This document shows positions 24,724-34,872 of a DNA stretch of 64,000 nucleotides, in pieces. The stretch is from Ligustrum vulgare (taxonomy: Eukaryota > Streptophyta > Magnoliopsida > Lamiales > Oleaceae). The stretch spans positions 53,824,096 to 53,888,095 of the forward strand of contig OY743177.1 in the NCBI GenBank assembly GCA_963555705.1. The letters are read 5' to 3'. Both the position numbers and the translations under genes were made by a program. How positions within the stretch are numbered: the stretch's first letter is position 1; every line of letters starts with the position of its first letter. The notes below the pieces were generated by a model. That model saw only the letters and a program-made list of their open reading frames with translations, did no database searches and had not been told where the DNA came from.

Positions 24724-25615
24724 TTTTTACTTCGAATCAATTTGATGAATTCATTTGAGCACAACCTAGCCTCTTATATAGTCGTCCAATAATGATTTCA
24801 TTTACATCTTAGCCGTTGGATGAAATTCTTTAGCTTGGAGTCGTTGGATTTGAATCTCACACCTTTATCTTGTACACTTCGAGTTGTCACATCATAATCA
24901 AAGAAACCACACCTAGCCGTTGGATGACATTCTTTAGCTTGGAGTCGTTGGATTTGAATCTCACACCTTTATCTTGTACACTTCGAGTTGTCACATCATA
25001 ATCAAAGAAACCACACCTAGCCGTTGGATGACATTTTTTAGCTTGGAGTCGTTGGATTTGAATCTCACACCTTTATCTTGTACACTTCGACTTGTCACAT
25101 CATAATCAAAGAAACCACACCTAGCCGTTGGATGAAATTCTTTAGCTTGGAGTCGTTGGATTTGAATCTCACACCTTTATCTTGTACACTTTGAGTTGTC
25201 ACATCATAATCAAAGAAACCACACCTAGCCGTTGGATGAAATTCTTTAGCTTGGAGTCGTTGGATTTGAATCTCACACCTTTATCTTGTACACTTTGAGT
25301 TGTCATATCATAATCAAAGAAATCACACCTAGCCGTTGGATGAAATTCTTTAGCTTGGAGTCGTTGGATTTGAATCTCACACCTTTATCTTGTACACTTT
25401 GAGTTGTCACATCATAATCAAAGAAATCACACCTAGCCGTTGGATGAAATTCTTTAGCTTGGAGTCGTTGGATTTGAATCTCACACCTTTATCTTGTCTA
25501 TAAATATGGTATGAAGTTTTACATTTTATCTCACACTTAACTTGTTGCAAATCCATCTATCATACTCTACGAAATCTCTTCACAATAAGTTCAAACAAAC
25601 GTAGTGCGTCATACT
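24724..25615. promoter_or_regulatory. Shared intergenic region of the two Harbinger genes
   Basis: Transcription of the two divergent genes must start here. Nearly all of it is the 104 bp tandem array. A CTATAAATATGG TATA-like box at 25498-25509 lies just right of the array and suits the plus-strand gene; CTCTTATATAG near 24770-24780 is a candidate for the minus-strand gene. Promoter function is inferred from position only. Confidence 0.4.
24811..25497 (+). repeat. 104 bp tandem array, about 6.6 units
   Basis: The word AGCCGTTGGATGA recurs at 24811, 24915, 25019, 25123, 25227, 25331 and 25435, exactly 104 bases apart each time. Each unit also contains GCTTGGAGTCGTTGGATTTG, CTCACACCTTTATCTTGTAC and CACATCATAATCAAAG. 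Units differ only by single bases (for example ACATTC/AAATTC and CTTCGAG/CTTTGAG). The last unit is partial and ends at CTTGTCTATAAA. The near identity points to recent expansion or homogenisation. Confidence 0.95.
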
Positions 25616-26514
25616 CAAATGAAGAAGACAAACACTTATGTCATATTTGGCTTGATATTTCCCAAAATCCAATTGTCGGTATTAACCAATCGAAGGATAA
25701 ATTCTGGTCTCGAGTTGAGTCTAGCTATAACAGCTCCAAACCAGAATATATCACTCAAAGTCGACCCCTTATAGGTCTTTACAATCTCGAATGTCTGTTA
25801 TTTTAACTGTTGTTGCTAAGTTGAGGGGATGTGTTCGACAGGTGGAACTTCTTAATCCAAGTGGTGCATCAGAACAGGATATCGTGAGTATTATATATAA
25901 TATTTTATTTCACAATTCTATGTTGAATGAGCTCAGAAACTTAATTATTTTCCACAATCTTGCAGATGGATCGAGCAAAAATATTTTTTGCGCAAGACAA
26001 GGGTGAGAAGAAAGGTTTCAAGTTTGATCATGTCTGGTATATCCTGAAAGATATTGAAAAGTTTACTGACGATGTTAGTACAACATTACCACACTTTCAA
26101 ATGAAAAGTGGAAATTTTGCATCGTCACAATCAGAGTCTCCCACTTCCGTTCATCCAACACCTGCATCTCCTGGATTATCATCGTTTTCTCTTCATCTAG
26201 ATGAAGATAGTAGTGGCGGTTCTGTCCAGCGACCCATTGGGGTCAAAAAAGCAAAAGGAAAAAGAAAGAATGATGACGAATCTTCAGGTATGATTCAATC
26301 AATTGCAGAGAATAATCGAGAAATCACTCAAATTCTAAAGAAAGGGAGCGATGATAGGCAAAAAATTTATGAAATTCATATGCTTCGAGCTGAAAATGAG
26401 TCGAAAAAAGTAGCCGTTGCAGAATTTCGTGAAGAGAATAAAATTTTATTGAAAGACTTAGACTCCATACCAGATCCAAGTCTACGTGAGTTTATTCGAA
26501 GCGAACAACTGTGA
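25616..26514 (+). pseudogene. Harbinger Myb/NAM-associated-like partner gene
   Basis: Plant PIF/Harbinger elements need a second, Myb/trihelix-like DNA-binding protein. The first part (about 25620-25760) reads LCHIWLDISQNPIVG and DKFWSRVESSYN, typical of this trihelix domain. A frame change near 25765-25795 leads to LRGCVRQVELLNPSGASEQD. An intron with GT at about 25884 and AG at 25965 precedes MDRAKIFFAQDKG and FKFDHVWYILKD. The C-terminal half has a Ser/Pro-rich linker, the RPIGVKKAKGKRK basic block, and a coiled-coil ending near FIRSEQL (NAM-associated C-terminal type). Spacing and orientation beside the transposase support the call. Confidence 0.75.
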
Positions 26515-27237
26515 ATTATGGAAAAGAGATCTCAGCAAAGAAGCAAGGAATCTCAAAATAGTTCAACTCCATTCAGTCAATATTTTGATGGTCTAGGAGG
26601 ATCTGGAAATGATTTACCAGATTATTAAATTCTCGTAATTTACTTGTCGTATTTTATCATGTCATGTTTAGTTATCGTCTCGTAATTTTATGTTCATCAA
26701 GTATGTAACTTTTTATTTTTAATCATGGGCAATTTTATTTAAATATTATCATTAATTGTTATTTATATTAGATTAAATTAATTCATTATATTAATAAAAA
26801 TAATAACCCGATAACAAAGAATACAAATAAATTTTAACCAAACAAAATAATAACAAAAAATTGATCCATGGATATAGAAGGAAAAAACAATTTTAATGTA
26901 AAAAAAAAACGTCAAATGAACAGTGGGACGCCATATATGGCGTCCCACTGTTCATCACACCATTTTGAAGATGAATTTGCAGTTTGGTTGGAGCTTCAAA
27001 TCCACTTCAATTTGGTGAAAAACTCTAAAATAGAGTATGGTTGAAGATGCTCTAAGTATTAGTATCGTTTGATTTTTTTTTAAATGGGTCGGGTCAGGGC
27101 GGGGAAAATCCTTCCCCCTCCCCTCGATCGGGGCAAAGGTTTTATTGCCCTGGATACGCCATAATGCCCCGTTTATGAGGGGTGGGACTCCGCGGATCAC
27201 AATTTTCGCAGTTCGTTTTACCATCCCTAGAAATCAC

Positions 27238-27627
27238 GCCTCCAACAACTCCAAGTATGGGATTTCTTTCAAAAACAAAAATATAATTCTGAATATTCTC
27301 ACGAGGAATCTAGGCCAAAACCAATCCCAAATGTACAAATTTGACACCCACATGTATATATATATATATATATTTCAAATTCAACGTAATTTTAGCTAGA
27401 CTTGAGTAACCGTCGGCTTCCCTTATTCGATTCAAAAGTGGCAATGATAATTGCATGTGTGATTCTTGGATGCTATTTTTGTTCAATACAAGCGCACAGT
27501 GAAGGCAGTAGATGCAGTTTGTGATTGTTTCAGATGGGATCTTGTGACTAGGCAAAAGTGATCATCATATGAGAATATTAGTCCTGATGAGAAAATAGCT
27601 GCGATTGCATGTTTCTCACCATCGAAG
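27238..27627. other. Intergenic DNA with TA microsatellite
   Basis: No gene is seen. A TA run lies at 27355-27371. The stretch may be the continuation of the gypsy LTR that the hAT element cut, but this cannot be shown from one copy. Confidence 0.25.
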
Positions 27628-28159
27628 CAGGCCCATACCTAAGCATGGGCTCAAAGGCAGGCCTTGGGCCCAAGAATTTAAGGAGTCCATTTTTCTGTTT
27701 CATCTTTTTTTTTTTTAAGAGCAGACATATGTTTTTGAATCTGAGCCCAAATGAATACTAAGCCCACATTTAAAACATAAAGGCCCTTACTTATTACCCA
27801 TTTAGACCTCTATCTTGTCAGATTATTTCCAGTTTTGCGGCTCTGCCTTGTTTTATAGTTCCAATGCCTTCTTCTTCTGTTCTTCAGTAATCAAAATTCA
27901 GTTCACCCAAAAAATAAATACTTGAACAATTTGATTGATATTTTTTCCTCTAAAACCGCAAGACAAGTTGTATTTAAGTAAATATTTGGAACATTTTGTT
28001 GTAATATAAAATATTTTTAATCTTTCTTTTTATTTGTCGTTGATTTTAAGTTAGCAAATTTAATCTCAAAAAAAAAAAAAAAATAATTTGCTTACTACAA
28101 TTCAGGGGCCCAAATATTGAAATTTGCCTTTGGCCCACCAAACTACAAGTACGGCCCTA
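27628..28159. mobile_element. hAT-type MITE (532 bp)
   Basis: Ends read CAGGCCCATACCT and, reversed, TAGGGCCGTACTT. Flanking 8-mers CATCGAAG (27620-27627) and CATCAAAG (28160-28167) match at seven of eight bases. GGCCCAAG and GGGGCCCAAAT words sit near both ends. Poly-T (27703) and poly-A (28069) tracts lie inside. It has no coding capacity. Confidence 0.65.
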
Positions 28160-28167
28160 CATCAAAG

Positions 28168-28655
28168 ACCAGCCATTTCTCTTGGTCACCGGAGTAGGGA
28201 GATTCATATGCTGCATTTAGCCTTTCAAGACCGGATATTAGATCTCCAGATCGACTGACCGACGAGTTTTAATTTCTTGATGATACAATATCATTTATAG
28301 CTAAGGAATTATCGAGACCGCTAGCTGAAGTTCTACGTAGGAGCTGCCATTTGACGTCTTACCTGCAACAATAGACAATGGGTTTTTCTTGACCATGAAG
28401 TGGTTGAGGGAAGAGTTGCAAAACAAAGAAAGAAATTTGTAAAAGAGACCAAGAAATTGGTAAATATAGAAATCCAAACGTGGTTGGATGGAGAGGGCAC
28501 TACTGGGACCTACTCGGCACAAGAAGCTCATTCTTTCAGAGTACCTATCTCCTAGAAGTCTTTAGAGTTTCTTATATGATAATGAGTGCAGTCTATCTTC
28601 TGTCCGGCCAAGTATTTTGCTACTACAAGACTTTACATCATAAAAGATATTGCTT
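28168..28655. other. Unassigned DNA before PPR fragment
   Basis: No clear gene is seen. It may be diverged flank of the PPR-like fragment that follows. Confidence 0.2.
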
Positions 28656-28810
28656 TAACTTTTATTGATGCTGGGGTGTTAGGTTATCGTACACTAAATC
28701 CTGATACCTTGTCTTGGAACTTGATAATCTCGGGCATCACACAGGAAAGGGATATGGAACTTGCTCACAATTTCTTTGAGATCATGCCTCAGAAAAATGA
28801 GTAAAAGATT
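28656..28810 (+). pseudogene. PPR protein gene fragment
   Basis: One 35-residue-type unit of a plant pentatricopeptide repeat protein is visible: PDTLSWNLIISGITQERD followed by MELAHNFFEIMPQKNE, matching the usual pattern DxxSWNxxISGYxxxxxxxxAxxLFxxMPxxN. It stops at 28802-28804. No second repeat unit or start is recognisable beside it. Intact PPR proteins act in organelle RNA processing, but this scrap cannot. Confidence 0.6.
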
Positions 28811-29116
28811 TGAGTTAATGGCTTAATGCAATGATGCAACCAAATCACTTGTAGAAACATGAGCAATTGAAGAAATTCTCAGGTTGCTGAGCAACAACGA
28901 TTTGATAAGGATGAGGACGCTAATAGGCAAGATGATGGTGAGGACTAGTCTTCTAATCATGAACGTAGCACATAAGTCAAACCCGTCATGGCACACGTAG
29001 TCATCACACCTGCCATGGCAGTCTCATTGGAGGTTGTGGCATCTTCAATAGCTAGTCGATCATCTCCAATGTCATTAGACGATATCAATGAAACTTTTCC
29101 TATTCTCACCCAATGT
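28811..29116. other. Unassigned DNA
   Basis: Short open stretches occur at 28860-28975 and 28988-29188 without recognisable domains. I see no gene here. Confidence 0.2.
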
Positions 29117-29359
29117 TGTAAAATCGGACCCGGCCAAGTCGAGTCGATCGGGAAACCAACGACCCGGGCCAAAACCCGGATTGGGTAACCCTAAACCCGA
29201 TCGGGTCAAATCAGTCAACAATCCGATTTTTCTTTTTTCTTTTTATGATTTCTTTATTTTTTAATAATATTTTAATAACTGAGTTGACCCTGAGTCGACC
29301 CTCTAACCCTTGACCTGGTCCCTCGACCAGGTCTATGGTTGGGCTGGGTCTGAAAACAT
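29117..29359. mobile_element. Possible short MITE with CCGG/GACCC-rich ends
   Basis: The left end reads TGTAAAATCGGACCCGG and the reversed right end ATGTTTTCAGACCCAG. The flanks (CCCAATGT and CACCATGT) match at six of eight positions. The interior has many GGGTC/GACCC words that can pair. Boundaries are uncertain. Confidence 0.35.
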
Positions 29360-29414
29360 CACCATGTGTTGGCCCCAATAGAAAGGGGTCGTCACCTGGA
29401 TTTTTCTTTTTTCT

Positions 29415-30285
29415 TCTTTTTGGTCGACCTCTTAGTCAATCCCTAAGTATAAATTCTGAATTTTAAGTTTATTTTCATTTTAATTCTATGTTTTCAGGAA
29501 TTATATTGTTTGATCGTCGAAGATGAGTGATCTATGCATCCTTTTTATACATTAAAAATATGTTTATACATTGGATTGAGCCTTTAATTTATCAAATTAA
29601 TTATAGATTTAAGATTCTACTCATTGTTATTGACATTGTATTAATTAAACATTGTCTATATCAAAATAGTGTTACTGAGTAATGAACTCATCTATTGATA
29701 TTGACATATTGTACGCATGGGTAGAATTGAACATCTATAATTAGGGCCTACTAGTTTTCAAAAGTATTATTGTATAAATTTCTAATTGAATATTTTGTTT
29801 TCACGTGTTTCTTAAAATTCTCTTTTGTAAATGCTGGCTATTGAATATTTTGATATAATCTTGTGAAAATGGATGACGTCTAACAAAGGATGATTTTGCG
29901 TGTATGTGGAAGAAAGTACACACTTGACAAACCTATCAGGAGTACCCAGTTTTCAAAGATTTGTACCGTCTCACTATTATACAGACTATTTTGTACCACC
30001 ACGGCTTATTTGTTTTCTAATGATTTCCCTAGGGAGTAGTGGGTGAAGGAAGTAGATTTTTTTTTTTTTTTTTGGGCGAAAACATTGATGTTCTGTTTAA
30101 GCCTTTATCTTAAGAATTTTTACTATATGTAAATTTTCAGTTTTTGAGCCCAAGTTGATGTTATGTAAAATTAATACATTGTTAAAAGAATGATGTTTAA
30201 TTGTAAATCTACTTAAACATGTTATGCAAAATCGTACAAATTTAAATCGATGATTTCTGCCCCTTGCAAAGAGCCCAAGGGTCAG
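29415..30285 (+). repeat. ~870 bp dispersed repeat, copy 2
   Basis: This is the same non-coding repeat as at 8926-9790, in the same orientation and about 20.5 kb away, with the T-homopolymer again at the equivalent place (30057-30074). It is diverged by many single-base changes and small gaps. No terminal repeats were found. Confidence 0.6.
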
Positions 30286-31000
30286 CCCGTCTGTAGAGTG
30301 TAGAGGGGTTTATACCCCAAGTGTTTGCAGCCTCCTGTTTAGTTTGTGTAGACCCCTACCCTCGGATTCAAACCCTACTCCCGATTTTTCCAGGAAACTT
30401 TTCCTTCTTCAAACAAAGTGTATATTCTTTATTTTGTATATGTCCACATTAAATTTTAAAAAATCCATGGGTCCTAACATCGTAAGGGTGAGTAAAATAT
30501 TGTACTCGGTGATTTATTGTTCATCAATAAAAACTGATCTTCTCTCGTGATTTTCGATAGTCAGTTGAGTCACGTTAAGTTTATTGTTTTTCTTTTTTGT
30601 GCAATCGTTGAGATTTGTTTTTTCACTATGTTGATTGGGTGAGGAATTATTTTTTTCCTCTAGTGTTATTGTGTAGGTCTGTAGGATTTGATTATTTTTC
30701 TGAACTAGTGGTATGAAAACTCATGGTTCAGACACTGAGATATCGATAATGGCATGTATCTATTTGAAGTGGAGCTATGGAGATCGATTGACCCGAGGTG
30801 GAGTTGTAATTGTGATCAAGCATCTGCTCAGAAACCCGTTTATAAAAGGTTTTTCATAAATAGCGACGTAAAAGATGATATTCTCTAGTAGTTGTCGACA
30901 GTCAGTTGAGTCACGTTAAATTTATTATTTTTTCTTTTGTCCCATTGTTGAGATTTTGTGTTTCCGCTGTTTTTTTAGGGTGAGAAATTAAGCCTATGTT
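30286..31000 (+). repeat. LTR-like sequence with degenerate primer site
   Basis: The stretch resembles a copia LTR end: TTGTTCATCAATAAAAACTG near 30519-30538, then TAGTGGTATGAAAACTC near 30707, which could be a decayed form of the TGGTATCAGAGC primer site. A segment containing CAGTTGAGTCACGTTAA occurs twice (about 30562 and 30903), about 341 bp apart, so part of it is tandemly duplicated. No coding region follows. Confidence 0.35.
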
Positions 31001-31571
31001 CTTATGTTATAATCAAAATTATAATTAATATATTTTCTCAAATCACTTTTTAATTACACAAATTTTTCGAAATCACTTTTTAATTATATATTTTACCTAA
31101 AATCAATAAAAACTTAATTGTAATCAACTTTTTAGCCGAACATTGCTAAACTTTTTCTACAGAGGAATTTTCCCTTCAAAAACTTCCATTCAGAATGTAA
31201 AATTCCGACAGCTTGTTTTGGACTGAGTACCCACAAAAGGACAGCATGAAATTGTCCACCTTCGAGTTTAAGAATGTGGCAAGCATTTTTTAGTATGCTT
31301 TGGGATAGAATTTTACACCATTTCGTGCATGTCAGTCAGCCTGGGCCATGTTCATGACTACTTGCACTCGCACACAAAAAGTTCCATCTTGTTACTGTGT
31401 ATGGTAATAGAGACTTTGTAAATATTTAATATTTGGATAATTGGTCCAAAATGTCCCTATGTATAATATTATTTGTGTAAAATATTTCAACATTTATATT
31501 TTTAGCGTATAACGTCTGTACATTTCAATTTTCTTTCAGTCAAGGTCCTTTCTGTTAGTTCAAACGCTTCA

Positions 31572-32042
31572 GGGCCGGTCTCTTTCTGTTTCGATTTTGA
31601 GTTTTGAATTTTGAATTTTGAATTTTGGTTGTTTGTTTTGGAATTGCTAAAAACATATTTTCTTTGTGATTTTAGAAAACTGTTTTCAAAAATAAAAAAC
31701 TGAAAAATGCGTTTACTTTGTAATTTTCTGATATATTTATTTTGTGATATTTTATATGTAAAAAATTGTTGATTTGTTGAATTACATTAATTTTAATGTC
31801 AATAAATCAGTTAGTTCTCTATGTCAATAAATTCATCATTAATATTATTTCAGCTAAACAAAAATCCAACCCCATACCAACAAAATCTTAACATGGATCT
31901 ATATATAATGGCAATATAACATAAAAACTTTAAGTGACGGAAGTGTCTCTCATTTACAAAAAAAAATATAAAAAATCTTAACATGAATCTATATATAATG
32001 GCAAAATAATATAAGAACTTCAAGTGAAAGAAGTGTTTCACA

Positions 32043-32084
<42 letters not shown>

Positions 32085-32470
32085 TATATCTTAACATGAA
32101 TCTATATATAATGACAAAATAAAATAAACATTTACAAAAAAATAATAATAATAGTAATATTAATAAAAGATTTACAAAAAAAATAAAAAAAAGCTTAATA
32201 TGAATCTATATATAATGACAAAATAATATAAAAACTTCAAGTGAAGGTAGTGTCTCACATTTACCCAAAAAAAAAAAGTCCAAAACGCGCGTTTTGGACT
32301 TTTTAATACAAAATATCCAAAACGCAATAAACTCGTTTTGAGTTTCCTTTGTAATTTTTTTTTGTATTTTGGAAAACGCATTTCTGAAAATGGACAAAGT
32401 GAACGCGTTTTCAATATTTCCAAAAATCGAAAACTCAAAACGGGCTGAAGACAGCAAAGAGAAAAGGGCC
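31572..32470 (-). mobile_element. Harbinger-type MITE, copy 3 (899 bp)
   Basis: Ends read GGGCCGGTCTCTTTCTG and, reversed, GGCCCTTTTCTCTTTGCTG. The flank TTCA appears on both sides (31568-31571 and 32471-32474); deleting the element and one TTCA recreates ACGCTTCATCTCT, which aligns with the intact arm at 32632-32650. The family is the same as at 11158 and 49005 (CCAAAACGCG, GGAAAACGCATTT words). The centre holds a tandem repeat with an AT microsatellite. Confidence 0.75.
31885..32265 (+). repeat. Tandem repeat of four ~90-113 bp units
   Basis: The word ATCTATATATAATG recurs at 31897, 31987, 32100 and 32204. Each unit continues with AACTTCAAGTGAAAGAAGTG-like sequence and a TTTACAAAAAAA tail. 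An AT microsatellite (32051-32090) lies between units two and three. The array is unique to this MITE copy among the three in the window. Confidence 0.8.
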
Positions 32471-32510
32471 TTCATCTCTAACAATCATTGTTTGAACATA
32501 TTAATATTTA

Positions 32511-32887
32511 GGTAATTGGTGCAAAACATCCTTACATATGACACTATTTATGCAAAACACCCCAACGTTCATATTTTTTGCGCATAACGTCCTCACTTTT
32601 CGATTTTCTTGCAGTGAAGGGCATTTTTATTACTTTAAATGTCTCATCTCAATCAACTCTTGTTTGAACATATTAATTTACAGTTTTGCAGGGGCATAAT
32701 CATCTAATTATATTTTATAACACATTTTATTCTTATTTATCTAATAACCGGAGTTGACGTAAACTAATAAAAAGGACATCCGCTTAAGAAAATTGAAGCA
32801 TGGGGACATTATACACCAAAATTTTAACGTTAGGATGTTTTGCATAAATAATGTCATACATAGGGACGGTTTGTGTCAATTACCCTA
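32511..32887. mobile_element. Complete inverted-repeat element (377 bp)
   Basis: The left end GGTAATTGGTGCAAAACATC pairs with the reversed right end GGGTAATTGACACAAACCGTC. The arms are about 130-150 bp with clear but imperfect pairing (for example TTTATGCAAAACACCCCAACGT against TTTATGCAAAACATCCTAACGT). Arm length, and flanks that look like an imperfect 9-mer (TAATATTTA, TATATATTA), would suit a Mutator-like MITE, but the superfamily is not certain. Confidence 0.6.
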
Positions 32888-33125
32888 TATATTAATCTGT
32901 TCAAATAGAGGTTGATGGAGATGAAACGTTTAAATTAACTGAAATGACCTTTATCTCAAGAAAATCGAAAGGTATGGATGTTATGCGCCAAAATATGAAC
33001 GTTGGTAGGAGTGGGTCCGGGCACTTTGTTTAGCTAGGGCGATCGTCAGGTAATTTTTTTCATCTAGGGCGAATTTTGGTCAAATAAATGTATTTTTCAA
33101 GTCGCGGTCCAAAAGGAGTTTTAAC

Positions 33126-33520
33126 CAGTGTTTAGAAAATTAGATCAGATCGGCCGGTTCGACTGAAAAAATCGGGAACTAGCAGAAAAATTGGTTCGAT
33201 TCACCCCAAAAACCGGTCAGTTGACTCGATTTTCGACCTGTTCAACCGGGAACCGGCCGATTTTTTACCAGATTTTTTTTTTTTTTTTTTTTTGCTCTAA
33301 TGGTTTTAAACTACTTTTATGTATAATTTTATTTTTTGAATGAGTAAATATTAATTTATTTGTAAAATAACTTATTTTTTAGAAAATTTTGTGATTTTTT
33401 AAATAATTATTTATGTTTTAGTTGAAATCAGTTTGACTTTGGTTCGACACGGTCGGACCTTCTGACCCTAGGTCCGTTACCTTTTTCAGTTCGAATCGAT
33501 TTCCAATTTTCTAAACACTG
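33126..33520. mobile_element. hAT-type MITE (395 bp)
   Basis: Ends are CAGTGTTTAGAAAATTAGA and, reversed, CAGTGTTTAGAAAATTGGA, nearly perfect over 19 bp. Flanking 8-mers GTTTTAAC (33118-33125) and ATTTTAAC (33521-33528) match at seven of eight. Subterminal CGGTTCG/ACCGG words and a T23 tract lie inside. There is no open frame of note. Confidence 0.75.
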
Positions 33521-33610
33521 ATTTTAACTCATAGAATTAATGTACTTGAACCTATTAATTTTTTTCAACTTGGGCTAACTTCGGTCAAATAAATATTTTT
33601 CAGTTAGGTT

Positions 33611-33756
33611 GGACTACGATCAAATAACCCATTAATGTTTTATTTCTTCGTTAATGTTTTGCATTCAATTTTAAAAGTAGGGTGGACTTCGATCAAATAA
33701 CCCATTAATGTTTTATTTCTTCGTTAATGTTTTGTATTCAATTTTAAAAGAGGACA
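33611..33756 (+). repeat. Two-copy 73 bp tandem duplication
   Basis: GGACTACGATCAAATAACCC at 33611 recurs as GGACTTCGATCAAATAACCC at 33684, and the following CATTAATGTTTTATTTCTTC and CAATTTTAAAAG are repeated too. The copies are almost identical, so the duplication is recent. Confidence 0.85.
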
Positions 33757-34664
33757 TGAGTTAACCTCTATTTTACAAACCTCTTATATATTAATTTATA
33801 AACAATATAATTTTTCAAATCATTTTTTAACCACATATATATTTTTAAAAATAAAATTTCAACCACATATTTTATTTAAAAAACAACGATATTCCTTTTA
33901 TGAATCAATTGACGGTCGCAGAACACAGTTTAGAACGTTTGTTGATTGAGTTTAATTACTACACATGAGATGATTTTTGTTGTATTAAAGATTGAGGACC
34001 GTTGCTTGTCGGTGCATGAAAGTCAATAACAATTAGTTGAATAACAACGTACGTAACTATCTATTGTTCAAGTCAAGGTAATTAGTAATTACTTCAAATA
34101 TAAACGTTATCAATCTGGATAAACAAGGACTTGTACATGATATAATATAATGTTGTTTCGAATCGTACGTTGTATAAAAAGTTATCTCATCATAGCTTTC
34201 CTTCCTAAGAAGGAATGAGATGCCTATATAGGGATTGCAACGGACCGAGTCAACTTAATTTAGAGCTTAGCTCTTGTGGCAAGCCCGAGCAGCCTATGGT
34301 CCGAGTCAACGAGCCGAGTCAACGAGCCGTTCCAATCAATTGTCAGCTCTATGGTTATACTAAAAATTTTGAAGTTTCCCTATGGTTTACAGACTAGACT
34401 TGCACACCCTTTGCTAGATAGACAAATGCGATTATATATTCATAAAATGCTCAAACAAACAGAAAAAGACATGATTATGGTCTTATGGGTCCAGAATAAA
34501 CATCCTTTGACAATAAGCTATAATTTGTAAATTACTGTTACAGACTTTATTACCAATTCTCAATCATAGAAGGAATCTTCAAAAGACAAAAATAATTAAA
34601 TCCTTGTTTGATTAATAAAAACTTTTATTAAAATCAAAATCAATAATTAATTATAACTACAGTA
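33757..34664. other. Intergenic DNA, no gene seen
   Basis: AT-rich non-coding DNA. At 34240-34345 GACCGAGTCAAC and ACGAGCCGAGTCAACGAGCC words resemble a hAT subterminal region, but no paired end was found. Confidence 0.3.
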
Positions 34665-34872
34665 TGTTGTAAAACTACCAAAATATTAGAGAGAACAAGA
34701 CTACCAAAATATTAGAGAGAATATAGAGATAGAGAGAATTTTTTGTATTCCAATTGTATGTTCAATGAAGAAGTGTAGTACCCTATTTATAGGGATAGAT
34801 AATGGTACAATTGTAATAATATAAACTTTACAAGGGTATAATGGTCATTCCCAACCAAGATATTTTATAACT
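34665..34872 (-). repeat. Element A 3' LTR
   Basis: It begins TGTTGTAAAACTACC and ends near TTTTATAACT. An internal 22 bp-scale duplication of CTACCAAAATATTAGAGAG is present, as in the other LTR. The minus-strand TATA could be the reverse of CCTATTTATAGGG near 34789. Confidence 0.8.

Larger units (their letters stand above)
22982..27052. mobile_element. PIF/Harbinger transposon, 4,071 bp, two genes
   Basis: The element sits between TAA target duplications (22979-22981 and 27053-27055). Terminal repeats are GAGCATCTCCAACCC and, reversed, GAGCATCTTCAACCA, a common end sequence in plant PIF/Harbinger elements. It carries both genes the family needs, facing away from each other: a DDE transposase on the minus strand (23357-24723) and a Myb/NAM-associated-like partner on the plus strand (about 25616-26514). 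A 104 bp tandem array fills the space between. Each gene has one apparent frameshift. Confidence 0.92.
19284..27229 (-). mobile_element. hAT transposon, 7.9 kb, carrying a Harbinger element
   Basis: Terminal repeats are TAGCGATGGCAA at the left and, reversed, TAGGGATGGTAA at the right. The flanking 8-mers AAAATCAC (19276-19283) and GAAATCAC (27230-27237) differ at one base. Subterminal regions are GC-rich with repeated GGGCGGG/CCCCGCC-type words (19297-19400 and 27085-27200). It encodes a minus-strand hAT transposase at 19898-22151. Without the nested 4,071 bp Harbinger element it would be about 3.87 kb, an ordinary hAT size. Confidence 0.8.
31435..33003. mobile_element. Inverted-repeat element, invaded twice
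   Basis: A left arm (GGATAATTGGTCCAAAATG, from 31435) and a truncated right arm (TCTGTTCAAATAGAGGTTGA to GAACGTTGG, 32896-33003) belong to one element of the family also seen at 3811, 7860 and 55325. A Harbinger-type MITE (31572-32470) sits in its left arm, and a complete sibling (32511-32887) sits at its palindromic centre, between TTTGAACATATTAAT and ATTAATCTGTTCAAA. Arms are roughly 130-150 bp. No coding capacity is present. Confidence 0.65.

Noticed and set aside
24811..25497. The regular array could be taken for a CRISPR or a satellite
   Set aside because: The whole 104 bp unit is repeated with no unique spacers, and it lies inside a bounded transposon in plant DNA.
17738..27700. Gypsy 3' LTR continuing to the right of the large hAT element
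   Set aside because: It is plausible from the nesting, but without a second LTR copy the continuation at 27238 cannot be shown.
34210..34397. Words like GACCGAGTCAACGAGCC as a hAT end
   Set aside because: No partner end or 8 bp duplication was found.
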